NCBI RefSeq assembly: GCF_017873135.1
Contig: NZ_JAGGJV010000006.1
Location: 124,001 to 188,000 of the forward strand
Source: Rhizobium herbae
Lineage (GTDB): Bacteria; Pseudomonadota; Alphaproteobacteria; Rhizobiales; Rhizobiaceae
Length of the DNA: 64,000 bases
Direction: 5' to 3'
The notes below the pieces were generated by a model, which was not told the DNA's origin, made no database searches, and worked only from the letters and a program-made list of their open reading frames with translations. Below, piece after piece: positions 41,723 to 50,576 of this stretch. A program made the translations under genes and the position numbers. The stretch's first letter is position 1. Every line of letters starts with the position of its first letter.

Positions 41723-42444
41723 CGGATGTCGGTCTCCAGAGCATGCAGCCAGGCCATTCGCGCTGCCAGATCCTTGTCGCCGAAGGCGAGAGAACCGAGC
41801 ACGACGGTTTGAGCGCCGGCGCCACGCAGGAGCGGCACGGTCTGTTCGCGGATGCCGCCATCGGCAGCCAGAATAATGTCCTGCTCGCGGCCTGCCTGCT
41901 TCAGCAAAGTGCGCGCTTCAATCAGCCGGTTGCAGGCCTTTTCCGAGAGGCTTTGCCCTTTGACCCCGATCGACGTTCCCAGAAGCGTCACGAAGGCGAC
42001 ATGCGCCAGAAATGGCACGACCCCGGCAACCGGCGTTTCCAGACGCAGCACGACCCCGGCCTCGGCGCCGAGTTCCTTGGCCAGCTTGACAGCACGCAGG
42101 CCGGCCTCGCCATTTTCGGCATGAACGCTGATCAGATCGGCGCCGGCTTCGATGAATTGCCGCGTCTGTTCCTCGACGATTTCCGCCTCGACCATCAGAT
42201 GCACGTGGATCGGTTTGGCGGTCAGCTTGGCGATGCGGGCGACGAAATCCGGGAAAAACAGAAAGCCGGGCGTGAAGCGGGCGTCGGCGACATCGATATG
42301 GTGCAGATCGACATGCGCTTCGATACGCTTCAGATCCGCCTCCATATTGGCAAGGTCGGCCGACCAGAGCGAGAATTCGCCGAGCAGCCGGTCGCGCGGC
42401 AGGGCGGCGATGGTGGCCGGGCCGGAAAGGGGGGTGGACGTCAT
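41719..42444 (-). CDS. Ribulose-phosphate 3-epimerase-like protein
   Basis: A protein of 241 residues with the RPE barrel pattern (GEFSLWSADLANMEADLKRI, HHIDVADARFTPGF, KPIHVHLMVE, DIILAADGGIREQTVPLL). The typical metal residues HxD and HLM are kept, and the second catalytic aspartate is in AADGGI. The loop after strand 6 differs from the normal VMTVEPGFGGQ and reads VTLLGTSIGVKGQ. It probably acts on an unusual sugar phosphate, as allulose-6-phosphate epimerase does, rather than pentose phosphate. It overlaps both neighbours by 4 bases. Confidence 0.85.
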   Translation of the reverse strand: MTSTPLSGPATIAALPRDRLLGEFSLWSADLANMEADLKRIEAHVDLHHIDVADARFTPGFLFFPDFVARIAKLTAKPIHVHLMVEAEIVEEQTRQFIEAGADLISVHAENGEAGLRAVKLAKELGAEAGVVLRLETPVAGVVPFLAHVAFVTLLGTSIGVKGQSLSEKACNRLIEARTLLKQAGREQDIILAADGGIREQTVPLLRGAGAQTVVLGSLAFGDKDLAARMAWLHALETDIR

Positions 42445-43277
42445 GGCGTAACGAGGCTCCGGTTCTTGAAATGGGTCATGAGGAAATGGTCGATGGCTGC
42501 GCGGGTCTCGGCCAGATGCCGGGTCTTGTCGGCCGCCTTGGCGGCAACCTCGACGAACCGGGCATGCGGAATGGCGTCAGCCAGCAGCCAGGCTGAATCA
42601 AGGGGATGAACGGCATCCTGCGCATTGCCGATCACCAGCGCCGGCAGCGGCAATGCGGCAGTATCCGCCTTCGAAACGCCCGGACCGTCGGCAGCGATCC
42701 CCGCCAGAACATCGACGAAGGGCACGGCGTTCGGCCGATCGAAATAACCCAGCAGGGATGCGAAATTATCGGGGGCCTCGACACGCAGGAGCCGGGCGGT
42801 GTCGGAATGGAGGAACAGGTCACGTGCCCGCTCAAGCGGGTTCGACCGGATCAGGTCCGCGATCTCGCGGATGGGCGCCATGTTCGCCGGCGTTGGGGCA
42901 AACGTCCAGGCGGGGCGGACCAGAATGAGCCCGGTCACCCGGCCCGGAAAGGCATGCGCGAGATGAAGCGCGACCGCTGCTCCCATCGAGATTCCACCAG
43001 CGACGAATTGCCGGATGCCCTGGCGATCGGCAGCGGCAAGCACGTCCTTGGCAAACATCGCGATCGAGAAGTCGGGTCTGCTGCCGAGGGATGAGCCGCC
43101 ATGTCCCCGGCATTCGACGGTGACCCTGCGCCACGCGCCGGACCCATCGGGAAAAGCCTGTGCGACCTGTGCCTCGTCTCCGCCGAGTCCATGCTGAAAC
43201 ACGACCGGCTGTCCTTCGCCGCCGTCAAAGACGCAAAGCTTGGCATCATCGCGCTGAAGGTCGGCGACACGGACCAT
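42441..43277 (-). CDS. Alpha/beta-hydrolase
   Basis: A protein of 278 residues. The oxyanion region is FQHGLGGDEAQ, the nucleophile elbow GGISMGAAVAL near residue 98, and the acid VIGNAQDAVHP, with histidine candidates in TRHLAET. This is the BioH/lactonase-like branch. In a sugar operon it may open a lactone or cleave an ester or acyl sugar. It overlaps the preceding gene by one base. Confidence 0.88.
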   Translation of the reverse strand: MVRVADLQRDDAKLCVFDGGEGQPVVFQHGLGGDEAQVAQAFPDGSGAWRRVTVECRGHGGSSLGSRPDFSIAMFAKDVLAAADRQGIRQFVAGGISMGAAVALHLAHAFPGRVTGLILVRPAWTFAPTPANMAPIREIADLIRSNPLERARDLFLHSDTARLLRVEAPDNFASLLGYFDRPNAVPFVDVLAGIAADGPGVSKADTAALPLPALVIGNAQDAVHPLDSAWLLADAIPHARFVEVAAKAADKTRHLAETRAAIDHFLMTHFKNRSLVTP

Positions 43278-44095
43278 CAGGTCAGCCCTTTCAGTAAGGC
43301 GGCGACGCCGGGCGCTTCCTCAGCCGACAGGCCGTGGGTGACGAGCGGGCCGTCAAATCCCGTCGCCTTCAGGCGGTCGACGAAATCGGCGAAGTCGATG
43401 ACACCTTGCCCGGCGGTGGCAAAACGTCCGTCCGCATGGCGATCCTTCGCGTGGGCCATCGCAATGTGGCCGGCGGATGTTTCCACCGCATCAGCGACGA
43501 TCTTGCGGGCCTCGTCCTTCGTTGCCAGCTCGAACAGGTTTGCCGGGTCCAGCACGATGCGCAGATGCTTCGATCCCATTTCGGCGATCAGCCGGACGGC
43601 ATCATTGGCCGAGGTGACGATGTTGGCCTGCTCGGGTTCGATACCGAGATCGATGCCATGCTGCTCGGCGATTGCCAGAGCCTTGGCCATCTCGGTCGCC
43701 ATATCCGCCCATGCCGATGGATCGGCATTGTCGGGGTGGTGCGCCCAATGATCGGCGGCATTGCGGCTGCCGGTGCACAATGTCACCAGCGGAATGGAGA
43801 GGGCGGCCGCCGCCTCGATCACGACGGTGAGCTGGCGCAGGCCGCTATCGCGCACGGCCTTGTCGGGATGCGCCATGTTGTAGGTGCCGGAGAGTGCTGC
43901 CAGCGATACGCGGGTCTGTTTCGATGCTGTCTTTATCGCTGAGATAACACCGAGAGAGATGCTGTCGGGCATCGAAGGCAGGCCGGCGCAGGCCAGATTG
44001 AACTGCGTCGTCGCAAAGCCGCTTTGCCTGACCGATGCAAGCACGTTCAGCGGGTCCGATCCGGCAAAGGTCTTGGCGAAGATCCCGATCTGCAT
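43277..44095 (-). CDS. Sugar phosphate isomerase/epimerase (AP-endonuclease-2-like TIM barrel), copy 1
   Basis: A protein of 272 residues. Recognisable strands are MQIGIFAKTFAGSDPL, IDLGIEPEQANIVTSAND, HLRIVLDPANLFEL and HIAMAHAKDRHADGRF. The Glu and Asp-His positions match metal sites of xylose-isomerase-like barrels. It follows the Gfo/Idh gene, overlapping by one base. Such barrels beside Gfo/Idh enzymes often act in inositol-like or 3-keto-sugar routes; the exact substrate is unknown. Confidence 0.86.
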   Translation of the reverse strand: MQIGIFAKTFAGSDPLNVLASVRQSGFATTQFNLACAGLPSMPDSISLGVISAIKTASKQTRVSLAALSGTYNMAHPDKAVRDSGLRQLTVVIEAAAALSIPLVTLCTGSRNAADHWAHHPDNADPSAWADMATEMAKALAIAEQHGIDLGIEPEQANIVTSANDAVRLIAEMGSKHLRIVLDPANLFELATKDEARKIVADAVETSAGHIAMAHAKDRHADGRFATAGQGVIDFADFVDRLKATGFDGPLVTHGLSAEEAPGVAALLKGLT

Positions 44096-45171
44096 CAGAC
44101 CGATCCCGTTACTGAGGCCAGTTCGACACGCTCGCCGGTTTCCACCGAGCGGGCGATGGCGACCATGGCGCGGATCGAGGCGATGCCGTCTTCGATGTCG
44201 GCCCCGCGCATCGGGGCGCCGGTCAGAACCGTATCGGCCAGACCCTCCAGCTGGCGGCGGAAGAAGTGGCCGTCGGCACCCAGCGGTTTGCGGGTCGTTG
44301 CGTCCTTCTCATGGAAGATTTCGACTTCGCTTGCCCGCAGGTACCAGGGGTTGAAGGTCTTGGCGAGGACGGAGCCGTTTTCGCCATAGAGCTGGAAGCC
44401 CTCGTGCCAGTCCATGCGCACGGCGACGGTCAGGTCGAGATGGCCGAGCGCGCCGTTGGCGAATTCGGTCTCGACGAACCAGCAATAGGCGCCGGCCCGT
44501 TCCAGAAGGCGGGCCCGCACCGCGACGATCTCGCCGCAGAAGAAGCGGGCGGTATCGACCAGGTGCGAACCGTGCGCCAGCATGAAATACTGCCGCAGGT
44601 CGGCCTTGGGATTGCCGGCCGGTTTTTTCGCCAGCTTGCTGGTGATCGGCAAAGGCTGCACTGCGTCGGTGTTGGTGTAGCGATGGGTGGAATCGCAATA
44701 CCAGGCTTTCATGGCGAAGATGTCGCCGATATCGTTGCGCACGAAGTCGTGGGCCGCTTCCAGCGCCGGGTCGAAGCGCTTCATGTGGCCGACCTGCAGC
44801 ACCTTGCCGGAACGTTTCACCGCATCGGCGAGTTCCCGGCCTTCCTCGATGGTCACGCCGGTCGGCTTCTCGCAAAGCACGTGCTTGCCGGCATCGAGCG
44901 CCCTGATCGACATCGGCACGTGATAGGCATCCGACGTGGCGACGATGACGGCTTCCAGCTCCCGATCGGCCAGCATGGTATCGTAGTCGGCATACATCTT
45001 CTGCGGTTCGTAGGTCGCGCCCATGCGCGCCAGAAGATCGGGCGCCGCATCGCAGATCGCATACAGGTCCGCATTTCGGGCCTTGACGCAGGATTCCAGA
45101 TGCGCGAACTGGGCAATCGGCCCGCAACCCAGCACGCCAACGCGCAGACGCCGGCTTTCTTTTTCGATCAT
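44095..45171 (-). CDS. Gfo/Idh/MocA-family NAD(P)-dependent oxidoreductase, copy 1
   Basis: A protein of 358 residues from the ATG at 45171, with GAGGAAGAAG upstream. The Rossmann motif is RVGVLGCGPIAQFAHLESC (residues 9-27). The conserved lysine motif HVLCEKPTG is near residue 96. In the C-terminal domain QYFMLAHGSHLVDTARFF provides the catalytic histidine. The family oxidises or isomerises cyclic polyols and sugars. It lies between the two TIM-barrel isomerases, 11 bases after the first gene of the operon. Confidence 0.9.
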   Translation of the reverse strand: MIEKESRRLRVGVLGCGPIAQFAHLESCVKARNADLYAICDAAPDLLARMGATYEPQKMYADYDTMLADRELEAVIVATSDAYHVPMSIRALDAGKHVLCEKPTGVTIEEGRELADAVKRSGKVLQVGHMKRFDPALEAAHDFVRNDIGDIFAMKAWYCDSTHRYTNTDAVQPLPITSKLAKKPAGNPKADLRQYFMLAHGSHLVDTARFFCGEIVAVRARLLERAGAYCWFVETEFANGALGHLDLTVAVRMDWHEGFQLYGENGSVLAKTFNPWYLRASEVEIFHEKDATTRKPLGADGHFFRRQLEGLADTVLTGAPMRGADIEDGIASIRAMVAIARSVETGERVELASVTGSV

Positions 45172-45182
45172 CGTCTTCTTCC

Positions 45183-46001
45183 TCAGGCGCCGTAGCTGCG
45201 CATCGTTTGGCGATTGACTTTCACGGCAGCAGCCGGATCGGCCGCCGCGGTGTCGGATTCTTCTTCCAGGACGAGCCAGCCGTTGAATTTCGGTGCGGCG
45301 GCAACGATGTCGATCACCGCCGGCGTGTCGCAGACGCCCTTGCCGAGCATGGCCCATTTGCCGCTGGCATCGACATCCTTCAGGTGGAGGTAGCGGATAC
45401 GATCCCGATAGGTCCGCAGCGTGTCGAGAATGTCGGCATGGCCGCGCAGGATATGGCCCGTGTCCGGTACCCAACCGACCAGATCCCTGTCGAGCAGCGA
45501 GAAAATCCGGTCGTAGTCGGCGCGGTCGAACAGCAGCGTATTGTGGTGCGAGCTTGGATGGACTGCGACATCCACACCCGATGTCTTGCCCAGTTCACCA
45601 GCCCGATTGTAGAATTCGGCGGCGATGGCAAACTTGTCGTCGCGCAGGCCCTCGGAAACGACGGTTGCCGAGCCGATCGAAACCATCGCTCCGGGGAATT
45701 CTGCGGCGAAATCGATCCAGCGCCGTGTTGTCTCGAGATCGGCGCCGATTTCTTCCTTTACCGTGAAGCCGCTTTTCGAGCCCATGGCAAAGGAAACGAG
45801 CGTGAGGTCATTGTCTTTCAGGGCGGCAGCGAACGCGGCCGGCTTGCCGGCATAGCGGCCGATCATTGTGTCGGTGATCTCGATGCCGCTGTAGCCGCCC
45901 TGCGAAATCGCCCGCAGAAGATCGTCCGGGCCGCCGGCAAAGGCGCTGCCGAGCATTTCCCAGGTGAAGGTCTGGCAGCCGACTTTGAGGTCCTTGGTCA
46001 T
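45183..46001 (-). CDS. Sugar phosphate isomerase/epimerase (TIM barrel), copy 2
   Basis: A protein of 272 residues from the ATG at 46001, after AGGGAAC. Segments KVGCQTFTWEMLGSAF, GYSGIEITDTMIGRY, VHPSSHHNTLLFDRADY and VGWVPDTGHILRGHADI belong to the IolE/hydroxypyruvate-isomerase-like group. ARYLHLKDVDASGKW-like (RYLHLKDVDASGKW) and VLEEESDTA supply late metal ligands. It is the first well-supported gene of the minus-strand sugar operon. Similarity to copy 1 is only at fold level. Confidence 0.87.
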   Translation of the reverse strand: MTKDLKVGCQTFTWEMLGSAFAGGPDDLLRAISQGGYSGIEITDTMIGRYAGKPAAFAAALKDNDLTLVSFAMGSKSGFTVKEEIGADLETTRRWIDFAAEFPGAMVSIGSATVVSEGLRDDKFAIAAEFYNRAGELGKTSGVDVAVHPSSHHNTLLFDRADYDRIFSLLDRDLVGWVPDTGHILRGHADILDTLRTYRDRIRYLHLKDVDASGKWAMLGKGVCDTPAVIDIVAAAPKFNGWLVLEEESDTAAADPAAAVKVNRQTMRSYGA

Positions 46002-46027
46002 AGGCTTGTTCCCTGATTCCGCCTGTG

Positions 46028-46213
46028 TCAGGCCTTCGATGATGTGCCGATGGAAGAAGAACACCAGGACGCCGGATGGCGATAGGATCCGACCTCAAGC
46101 ACGGTGGTTCCGGCATCAACGCCGACCGCGCCATGCAAAAACTTGCTGCGAACTGCCATCGTGACATGCCCGACAGAAGACGCACCGCTGAGGGGTTTTT
46201 TACCATCAGTCAT
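46028..46213 (-). CDS. Possible small protein upstream of the sugar operon (61 aa)
   Basis: An ATG at 46213 with GGGAAG upstream opens 61 codons, starting MTDGKKPLSGASSVGHVTMA and with TTVLEVGSYRHPAS in the middle. The Cys/Ser-rich tail looks unlike a normal protein end, so a frameshifted or truncated gene is possible. It is codirectional with and 26 bases upstream of the TIM-barrel gene. No family recognised. Confidence 0.35.
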   Translation of the reverse strand: MTDGKKPLSGASSVGHVTMAVRSKFLHGAVGVDAGTTVLEVGSYRHPASWCSSSIGTSSKA

Positions 46214-46384
46214 TTTTCTTCCCAAGGAAACTGGCAGCCTCCAAACCGCAGCAGCTTGCCGTATGTGTCATTAAAATTTGTCGCGCGTCAATAAATAAAA
46301 TGCTTTATTGCTTCCGGGAGGCTGCCGCCTTTCGATGCGGGCATGCATGTCATGGGTGTGGAATCGGTGGAGGAAGTCGACTCA

Positions 46385-47527
46385 ATGAGTGCGAAAACAA
46401 AACTGGGTATTGGCGTCATCGGATGCGGCAATATCTCGATGACCTATCTGCGCAATGCAGCGCTTTTCGGTGAGGTGGAACTCAGGGCATGCGCGGATAT
46501 CTCAGCCGACATGTCGGCGTTGCGGGCGGCGGAATACGGAATCCGCGCACTGGGCGTGGATGCGCTCCTGGCTGATCCGGAGGTCGATCTCGTCCTCAAT
46601 CTGACAATCCCCGCGGTCCATTACGACGTGACACTGGCGGCATTGTCGGCGGGCAAGCACGTCTTTACCGAGAAACCGCTGGCAACCTCTGCCGCTGACG
46701 GCCGGAAGCTGGTGGCGGAAGCAACGCGTCGGAGCCTGCTGCTCGGTTCGGCGCCCGATACGTTCCTGGGTGCGGCAGGACGGCGTGCACGCCGCCTGAT
46801 GGACAAGGGTGCCATCGGCCGCCCCGTGACCGGCACGGCCTTCATGATGGGCCGTGGCATGGAACACTGGCACCCCAACCCGCAATTCTACTATCAGCCC
46901 GGCGGCGGTCCGGTTTTTGATATGGGGCCTTATTATTTGACCATGCTGGTCAATCTTCTGGGGCCGGTCAAAAGCGTCATGGCCTTGGCGACGAAGGGCC
47001 AGGAAGAACGCCGGATCACTGCCGAAGGCCCGTTTCAGAACACCACTTTCAGCGTTGGAACGCCGACCAACGTCCTGTCCCTGCTCGAGTTCCATTCGGG
47101 AGCGACGGTCAATTTCGGGGCCTCCTGGGATGTCTTCCGACATTCCAACCATCCGATCGAACTGCATGGCACGGAGGGTTCACTGCGATTGCCGGATCCC
47201 GATACGTTCGGCGGAACGGTGTCACTGTCGGAACGCGGTGCCGAATGGGTGAATTTCGAAAGCGAAGACGAGCTCTATGGTGCCCCCAACTGGCCATATG
47301 CTGCTCCCGATCGGGCCAATTATCGCATGCTCGGCGTCGCCGATCTCGTCCGGGCTTTGGCCGATGGCCGCGCGCCGCGCGCTTCCGGCGATCTCGCCCT
47401 GCATGTCCTTGAGATCATGGAGGCTATCCTTGCGTCCGGCGAGAGCCGCACCTCGGTTGCCATCGCGGGCAGTGTCGTCCAGCCGCCGTTGCTCGGCGAA
47501 GACGAAGCGCGCAGTCTGCTGGCATAG
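46385..47527 (+). CDS. Gfo/Idh/MocA-family NAD(P)-dependent oxidoreductase, copy 2
   Basis: A protein of 380 residues from the ATG at 46385, 8 bases after GGTGGAGGAAG; earlier in-frame ATGs at 46343 and 46352 lack such a site. The Rossmann motif is GVIGCGNISMTYLRN, the lysine motif HVFTEKPLATS, and the C-terminal domain includes GGGPVFDMGPYYLTMLV. It is divergent from the sugar operon and shares only family-level similarity with copy 1. It is followed after 11 bases by an esterase gene. Confidence 0.9.
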   Translation: MSAKTKLGIGVIGCGNISMTYLRNAALFGEVELRACADISADMSALRAAEYGIRALGVDALLADPEVDLVLNLTIPAVHYDVTLAALSAGKHVFTEKPLATSAADGRKLVAEATRRSLLLGSAPDTFLGAAGRRARRLMDKGAIGRPVTGTAFMMGRGMEHWHPNPQFYYQPGGGPVFDMGPYYLTMLVNLLGPVKSVMALATKGQEERRITAEGPFQNTTFSVGTPTNVLSLLEFHSGATVNFGASWDVFRHSNHPIELHGTEGSLRLPDPDTFGGTVSLSERGAEWVNFESEDELYGAPNWPYAAPDRANYRMLGVADLVRALADGRAPRASGDLALHVLEIMEAILASGESRTSVAIAGSVVQPPLLGEDEARSLLA

Positions 47528-47538
47528 GGGCGCTGGTG

Positions 47539-48486
47539 ATGACCGTACCACTTGACCCGGGGGCACAACGTGTCCTCGATCTTGGCCGTGCCGCTGCCGG
47601 TGTACCTTTCGAGGCGGGGACCCCGGACGAGGCCAGAGCAGCCTATGATGCCGGTTGCCCCACCCTTCAGGGTGACAAGGAGCCCGTGAGCGTGATCAAG
47701 GATATCGGGATCGCCGGCCCCGAGGCTCCGATCGCGTTGAGAATCTATCGAGGAAAGGGTGCGCCGGTTTCCGGTGCGCCTGCCTTGCTCTATCTTCACG
47801 GGGGTGGATGGGTGATCGGCAATCTGGAATCGCATGACGAAATCTGCCGATGGTTTGCCAATCTCGCCGGTTGCGTCGTGGTCTGTCCCGACTACCGGCT
47901 TGCCCCGGAACACAGATTTCCAGCCGGCTTGCAGGATTGCGCGGCGACCCTTGTCCATATGGCCTGTGCCGCCGTGGAACTTGGCATTGACGCCGCACGG
48001 ATTGCCGTTGCGGGAGACAGCGCCGGCGGCAATCTCGCCGCCGTATTGGCGTTGATGGCGCGCAACGGCGATGTGCCGCCGTTATCGGCGCAATTGCTGA
48101 TCTATCCGAACACGGATGCGGCCCAATCTGCCGACAGCTATCGCAGGTTTTCAGAAGGGTATGGCCTCTCGACATCGACGATGAAGTGGTTTCGCAATCA
48201 CTATATCCGAAGCGAGGCCGATATTGCCGATTGGCGGGTGTCGCCATTGACGGTGGACCGTCTCGACGGCGTTGCGCCGGCTTTCGTTGTCACTGCCGGA
48301 TACGATATCCTGGCCGATGAGGGGCTAGCCTATGCGGAGCGTCTGGCTCTGACCCGCGTTCCGCTGGTGCGGCGGCACCGGCCGGATCAGATTCACGGGT
48401 TTGTTTCCATGGGCCGGCATATCCCGGCTGCTCTTGAAACGGTGCAGGAAGCGGTTGCCGCATGGCGGAGTTTCGACCCGGCCTGA
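47539..48486 (+). CDS. Alpha/beta-hydrolase of the hormone-sensitive lipase family
   Basis: A protein of 315 residues (GTG at 47536 is an alternative first codon). The family triad is clear: the oxyanion motif LYLHGGGWVIG near residue 91, the nucleophile VAGDSAGGNLAA near 160, the aspartate in GYDILADEG and the histidine in QIHGFVSMG. Such enzymes cleave short acyl esters. In this context it may deacylate a sugar or open a sugar lactone produced by the preceding Gfo/Idh enzyme. Its stop abuts the stop of the convergent LacI gene. Confidence 0.9.
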   Translation: MTVPLDPGAQRVLDLGRAAAGVPFEAGTPDEARAAYDAGCPTLQGDKEPVSVIKDIGIAGPEAPIALRIYRGKGAPVSGAPALLYLHGGGWVIGNLESHDEICRWFANLAGCVVVCPDYRLAPEHRFPAGLQDCAATLVHMACAAVELGIDAARIAVAGDSAGGNLAAVLALMARNGDVPPLSAQLLIYPNTDAAQSADSYRRFSEGYGLSTSTMKWFRNHYIRSEADIADWRVSPLTVDRLDGVAPAFVVTAGYDILADEGLAYAERLALTRVPLVRRHRPDQIHGFVSMGRHIPAALETVQEAVAAWRSFDPA

Positions 48487-49521
48487 TCAGGCCGATTGGC
48501 GCATGACCAATGTGCTGCTGAGGCTTATCCGGCGGACGGCGGGTTCAGGCCGCCCTTCGGTCTCGTCGAGAAGCGCCAGCAGCATTTCGACGCTATGTCC
48601 GGCCATTGCCGCGAAATCCTGCGCCATGGTCGTGAGCGGCGGGCACGTATAGCGGCTCAGCGGATGGTCGTCATGCGCGGCTACGCGGAGATAGCTGTCG
48701 CTTTTGCGGCCCACCCCGATGCCCCGCGAATACGCGGCGGCCATCACTCCGAAGGCGAGGCGGTCGTTGGAGCATAGGATCGCCTTGCTCGGGAGCGTGC
48801 CTTTTGCCAGCAGGGCTTCGGTCTGCTCATAGCCAATGCGCTCGAAATCCCAGCTGTAGTCCTTGGTGTTGCCAAAAACGATCGGCTCCAGGCCCAGTGT
48901 TTCCATCGTGGTGATGTAACCGTCGAGACGCTCGCCCGAATTGTGGTTCACGTGGGGTATGTCGAAATAGGCAGGAGGTTCGCCCGAACGACACAGATAG
49001 TCGACGATCGTCGCAACGCTCTGCCGATTGTTGTTGCCGATGAAAGGTGTATTCCCTTCGATATAGGTGTCGAAATAAACCACGGGGATGTCCTGGCTCA
49101 GCTTCTCGAATACCCGTGGATCGGATGTCAGGCCGAGCGGCGCAACGATGGCGCCGGCGACCTTCAGAGACATGATCGTATTGGCTGCCTCAAGCTCGAG
49201 TTCCGGCAGGCCGTGCGAGGAAATCACGATCGGCCAGTAACCTTCGTCGCGCAAACGCAGTTCGAGGCGATTGACCATTTCCGCGTAAAAGGGATCGGTG
49301 ATGGCGGGAACCAGGATGCCGACATTGCGTGTGCGCTTGCGGTTGAGGTTGCGCGCGAAAATGTTCGGACGGTAGTCGGAGGCGTTCAACGCCATTTCGA
49401 TCCGTTCCCGCGTCGCGGATTTGACGCTACCCGGATCGTCGAAATACTTCGAAAGCGTAGGCCTGGAAACTCCGCAGGACCTTGCGAAGTCCTCCATGGT
49501 CCGATGCGTCAGCTTGGTCAT
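48487..49521 (-). CDS. LacI-family transcriptional regulator
   Basis: A protein of 344 residues. The HTH is MEDFARSCGVSRPTLSKYFD and the hinge helix region NIFARNLNRKRTRNVGILVP, followed by a periplasmic-binding-like sugar domain (ITDPFYAEMVNRLELRLRDE). The HTH begins a few residues later than usual and has SRPTLSKYFDDPGSV in place of the common SxxTVSRxLN, but the family assignment is clear. It is codirectional with the SDR/ABC operon, 257 bases downstream, and flanked by two sugar loci, so either could be its target. Confidence 0.9.
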   Translation of the reverse strand: MTKLTHRTMEDFARSCGVSRPTLSKYFDDPGSVKSATRERIEMALNASDYRPNIFARNLNRKRTRNVGILVPAITDPFYAEMVNRLELRLRDEGYWPIVISSHGLPELELEAANTIMSLKVAGAIVAPLGLTSDPRVFEKLSQDIPVVYFDTYIEGNTPFIGNNNRQSVATIVDYLCRSGEPPAYFDIPHVNHNSGERLDGYITTMETLGLEPIVFGNTKDYSWDFERIGYEQTEALLAKGTLPSKAILCSNDRLAFGVMAAAYSRGIGVGRKSDSYLRVAAHDDHPLSRYTCPPLTTMAQDFAAMAGHSVEMLLALLDETEGRPEPAVRRISLSSTLVMRQSA

Positions 49522-49552
49522 CTGCCCTTTCGACTTCTAAAATTCGAGCGCC

Positions 49553-49660
49553 CACGTATGGATATGCGCTATGTCAACGCCTGCTCTCCAGGAGCAAGCC
49601 AAAACTTGGCTCGGAGAAAGTTGCCGATTTAATTCCTACTACAAAAAGATTTCATACGTA
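49553..49660. promoter_or_regulatory. Possible LacI autoregulatory sites (inverted CATACGT pair)
   Basis: CACGTATG at 49553-49560 and CATACGTA at 49653-49660 are inverted relative to each other, with starts exactly 100 bases apart upstream of the LacI gene. Spaced operator pairs are common for looping LacI-type repressors. The match is only seven bases (CATACGT), so this is a weak call. The rest of 49522-49778 contains no gene; it is AT-rich near 49630-49670. Confidence 0.25.
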
Positions 49661-49778
49661 AAATAATTTCTTGACGCAAAAATCTCCGGGCGCCGTCGCA
49701 ACCACAGGCGGAGGGCTGCGGCTGATCCGGCACTTTACGGCATCCAAAGAGCTTTACGCGATAAAAGCCGAGATGGGC

Positions 49779-50564
49779 TCAGGACATGATCAGTCCGCCA
49801 TCCACATTGATCGTCTGTCCGGTGATGTAGGCTGCGTCGTTGCTCGCCAGGAACGAGACGAGGCCGGAGACGTCTGCGCCGGTGCCGGCCCGACCCATGG
49901 GGATGTTCTTCACCCATTCGGCCATCAGTTCACCGGGCTTGTAGTCGCCCAGCAATTTCCCCCAGGCGCTGTCATTGTAGGCCCACATATCGGTCTCGAT
50001 GATGCCGGGGCAGATGGCGTTGACGGTGATGTTCTCCTTCGCCACTTCCTTGGCAAGGCTCTGGGTGATGCCGATGACGCCGAACTTGCTGGCGGCGTAG
50101 TGTGGCGTGTAGATGAAGCCTTGCCGTGCCTGTCCCGATGCCGTGTTGATCAGCCGTCCGCCTTCGCCATGCTTGCGCATGCGGGCGATCGCCTCCTGGC
50201 AGCAGAGAAAGACGCCCTTGGTGTTGACCGCCATCACCTTGTCCCACTCGGCTTCGGTCATGTCCTCGATTTTTGCGATGGTGATGACGCCGGCATTCTG
50301 GATCGAGATGTCGACACGGCCGAAGCGCTCCTCGGCAAGATCGTAGAGCGCCTTGACGGCGCCGGAATCGGTGACGTCCATGCGCATCGCGGCAACCTTG
50401 GCGCCGGTCGCTGCGAGATCGGCCGCGACAGCCTCGACCTTGGCGTCGATGGCGCTCAATACGACGGCGGCACCTTCCGCCGCGAAACGGGCAGCGAAGG
50501 CAGCACCAATGCCGCCGCTGGCGCCGGTAATGACGGCAGTCTTGCCTTCGAAGCGTTTATGCAT
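49779..50564 (-). CDS. Short-chain dehydrogenase/reductase, copy 1
   Basis: A protein of 261 residues of the classical SDR type. The cofactor motif is TGASGGIGAAFAARFA (residues 13-28), NAG is in ISIQNAGVITIAK, and the catalytic Ser/Tyr/Lys are in LINTASGQARQGFIYTPHYA, with Tyr-x-x-x-Lys as YAASKFG. It ends ITGQTINVDGGLIMS. It probably oxidises a polyol or keto-sugar imported by the adjacent ABC transporter. It follows the second SDR by 12 bases. Confidence 0.9.
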   Translation of the reverse strand: MHKRFEGKTAVITGASGGIGAAFAARFAAEGAAVVLSAIDAKVEAVAADLAATGAKVAAMRMDVTDSGAVKALYDLAEERFGRVDISIQNAGVITIAKIEDMTEAEWDKVMAVNTKGVFLCCQEAIARMRKHGEGGRLINTASGQARQGFIYTPHYAASKFGVIGITQSLAKEVAKENITVNAICPGIIETDMWAYNDSAWGKLLGDYKPGELMAEWVKNIPMGRAGTGADVSGLVSFLASNDAAYITGQTINVDGGLIMS

Positions 50565-50576
50565 GGTTTTCTCCTT

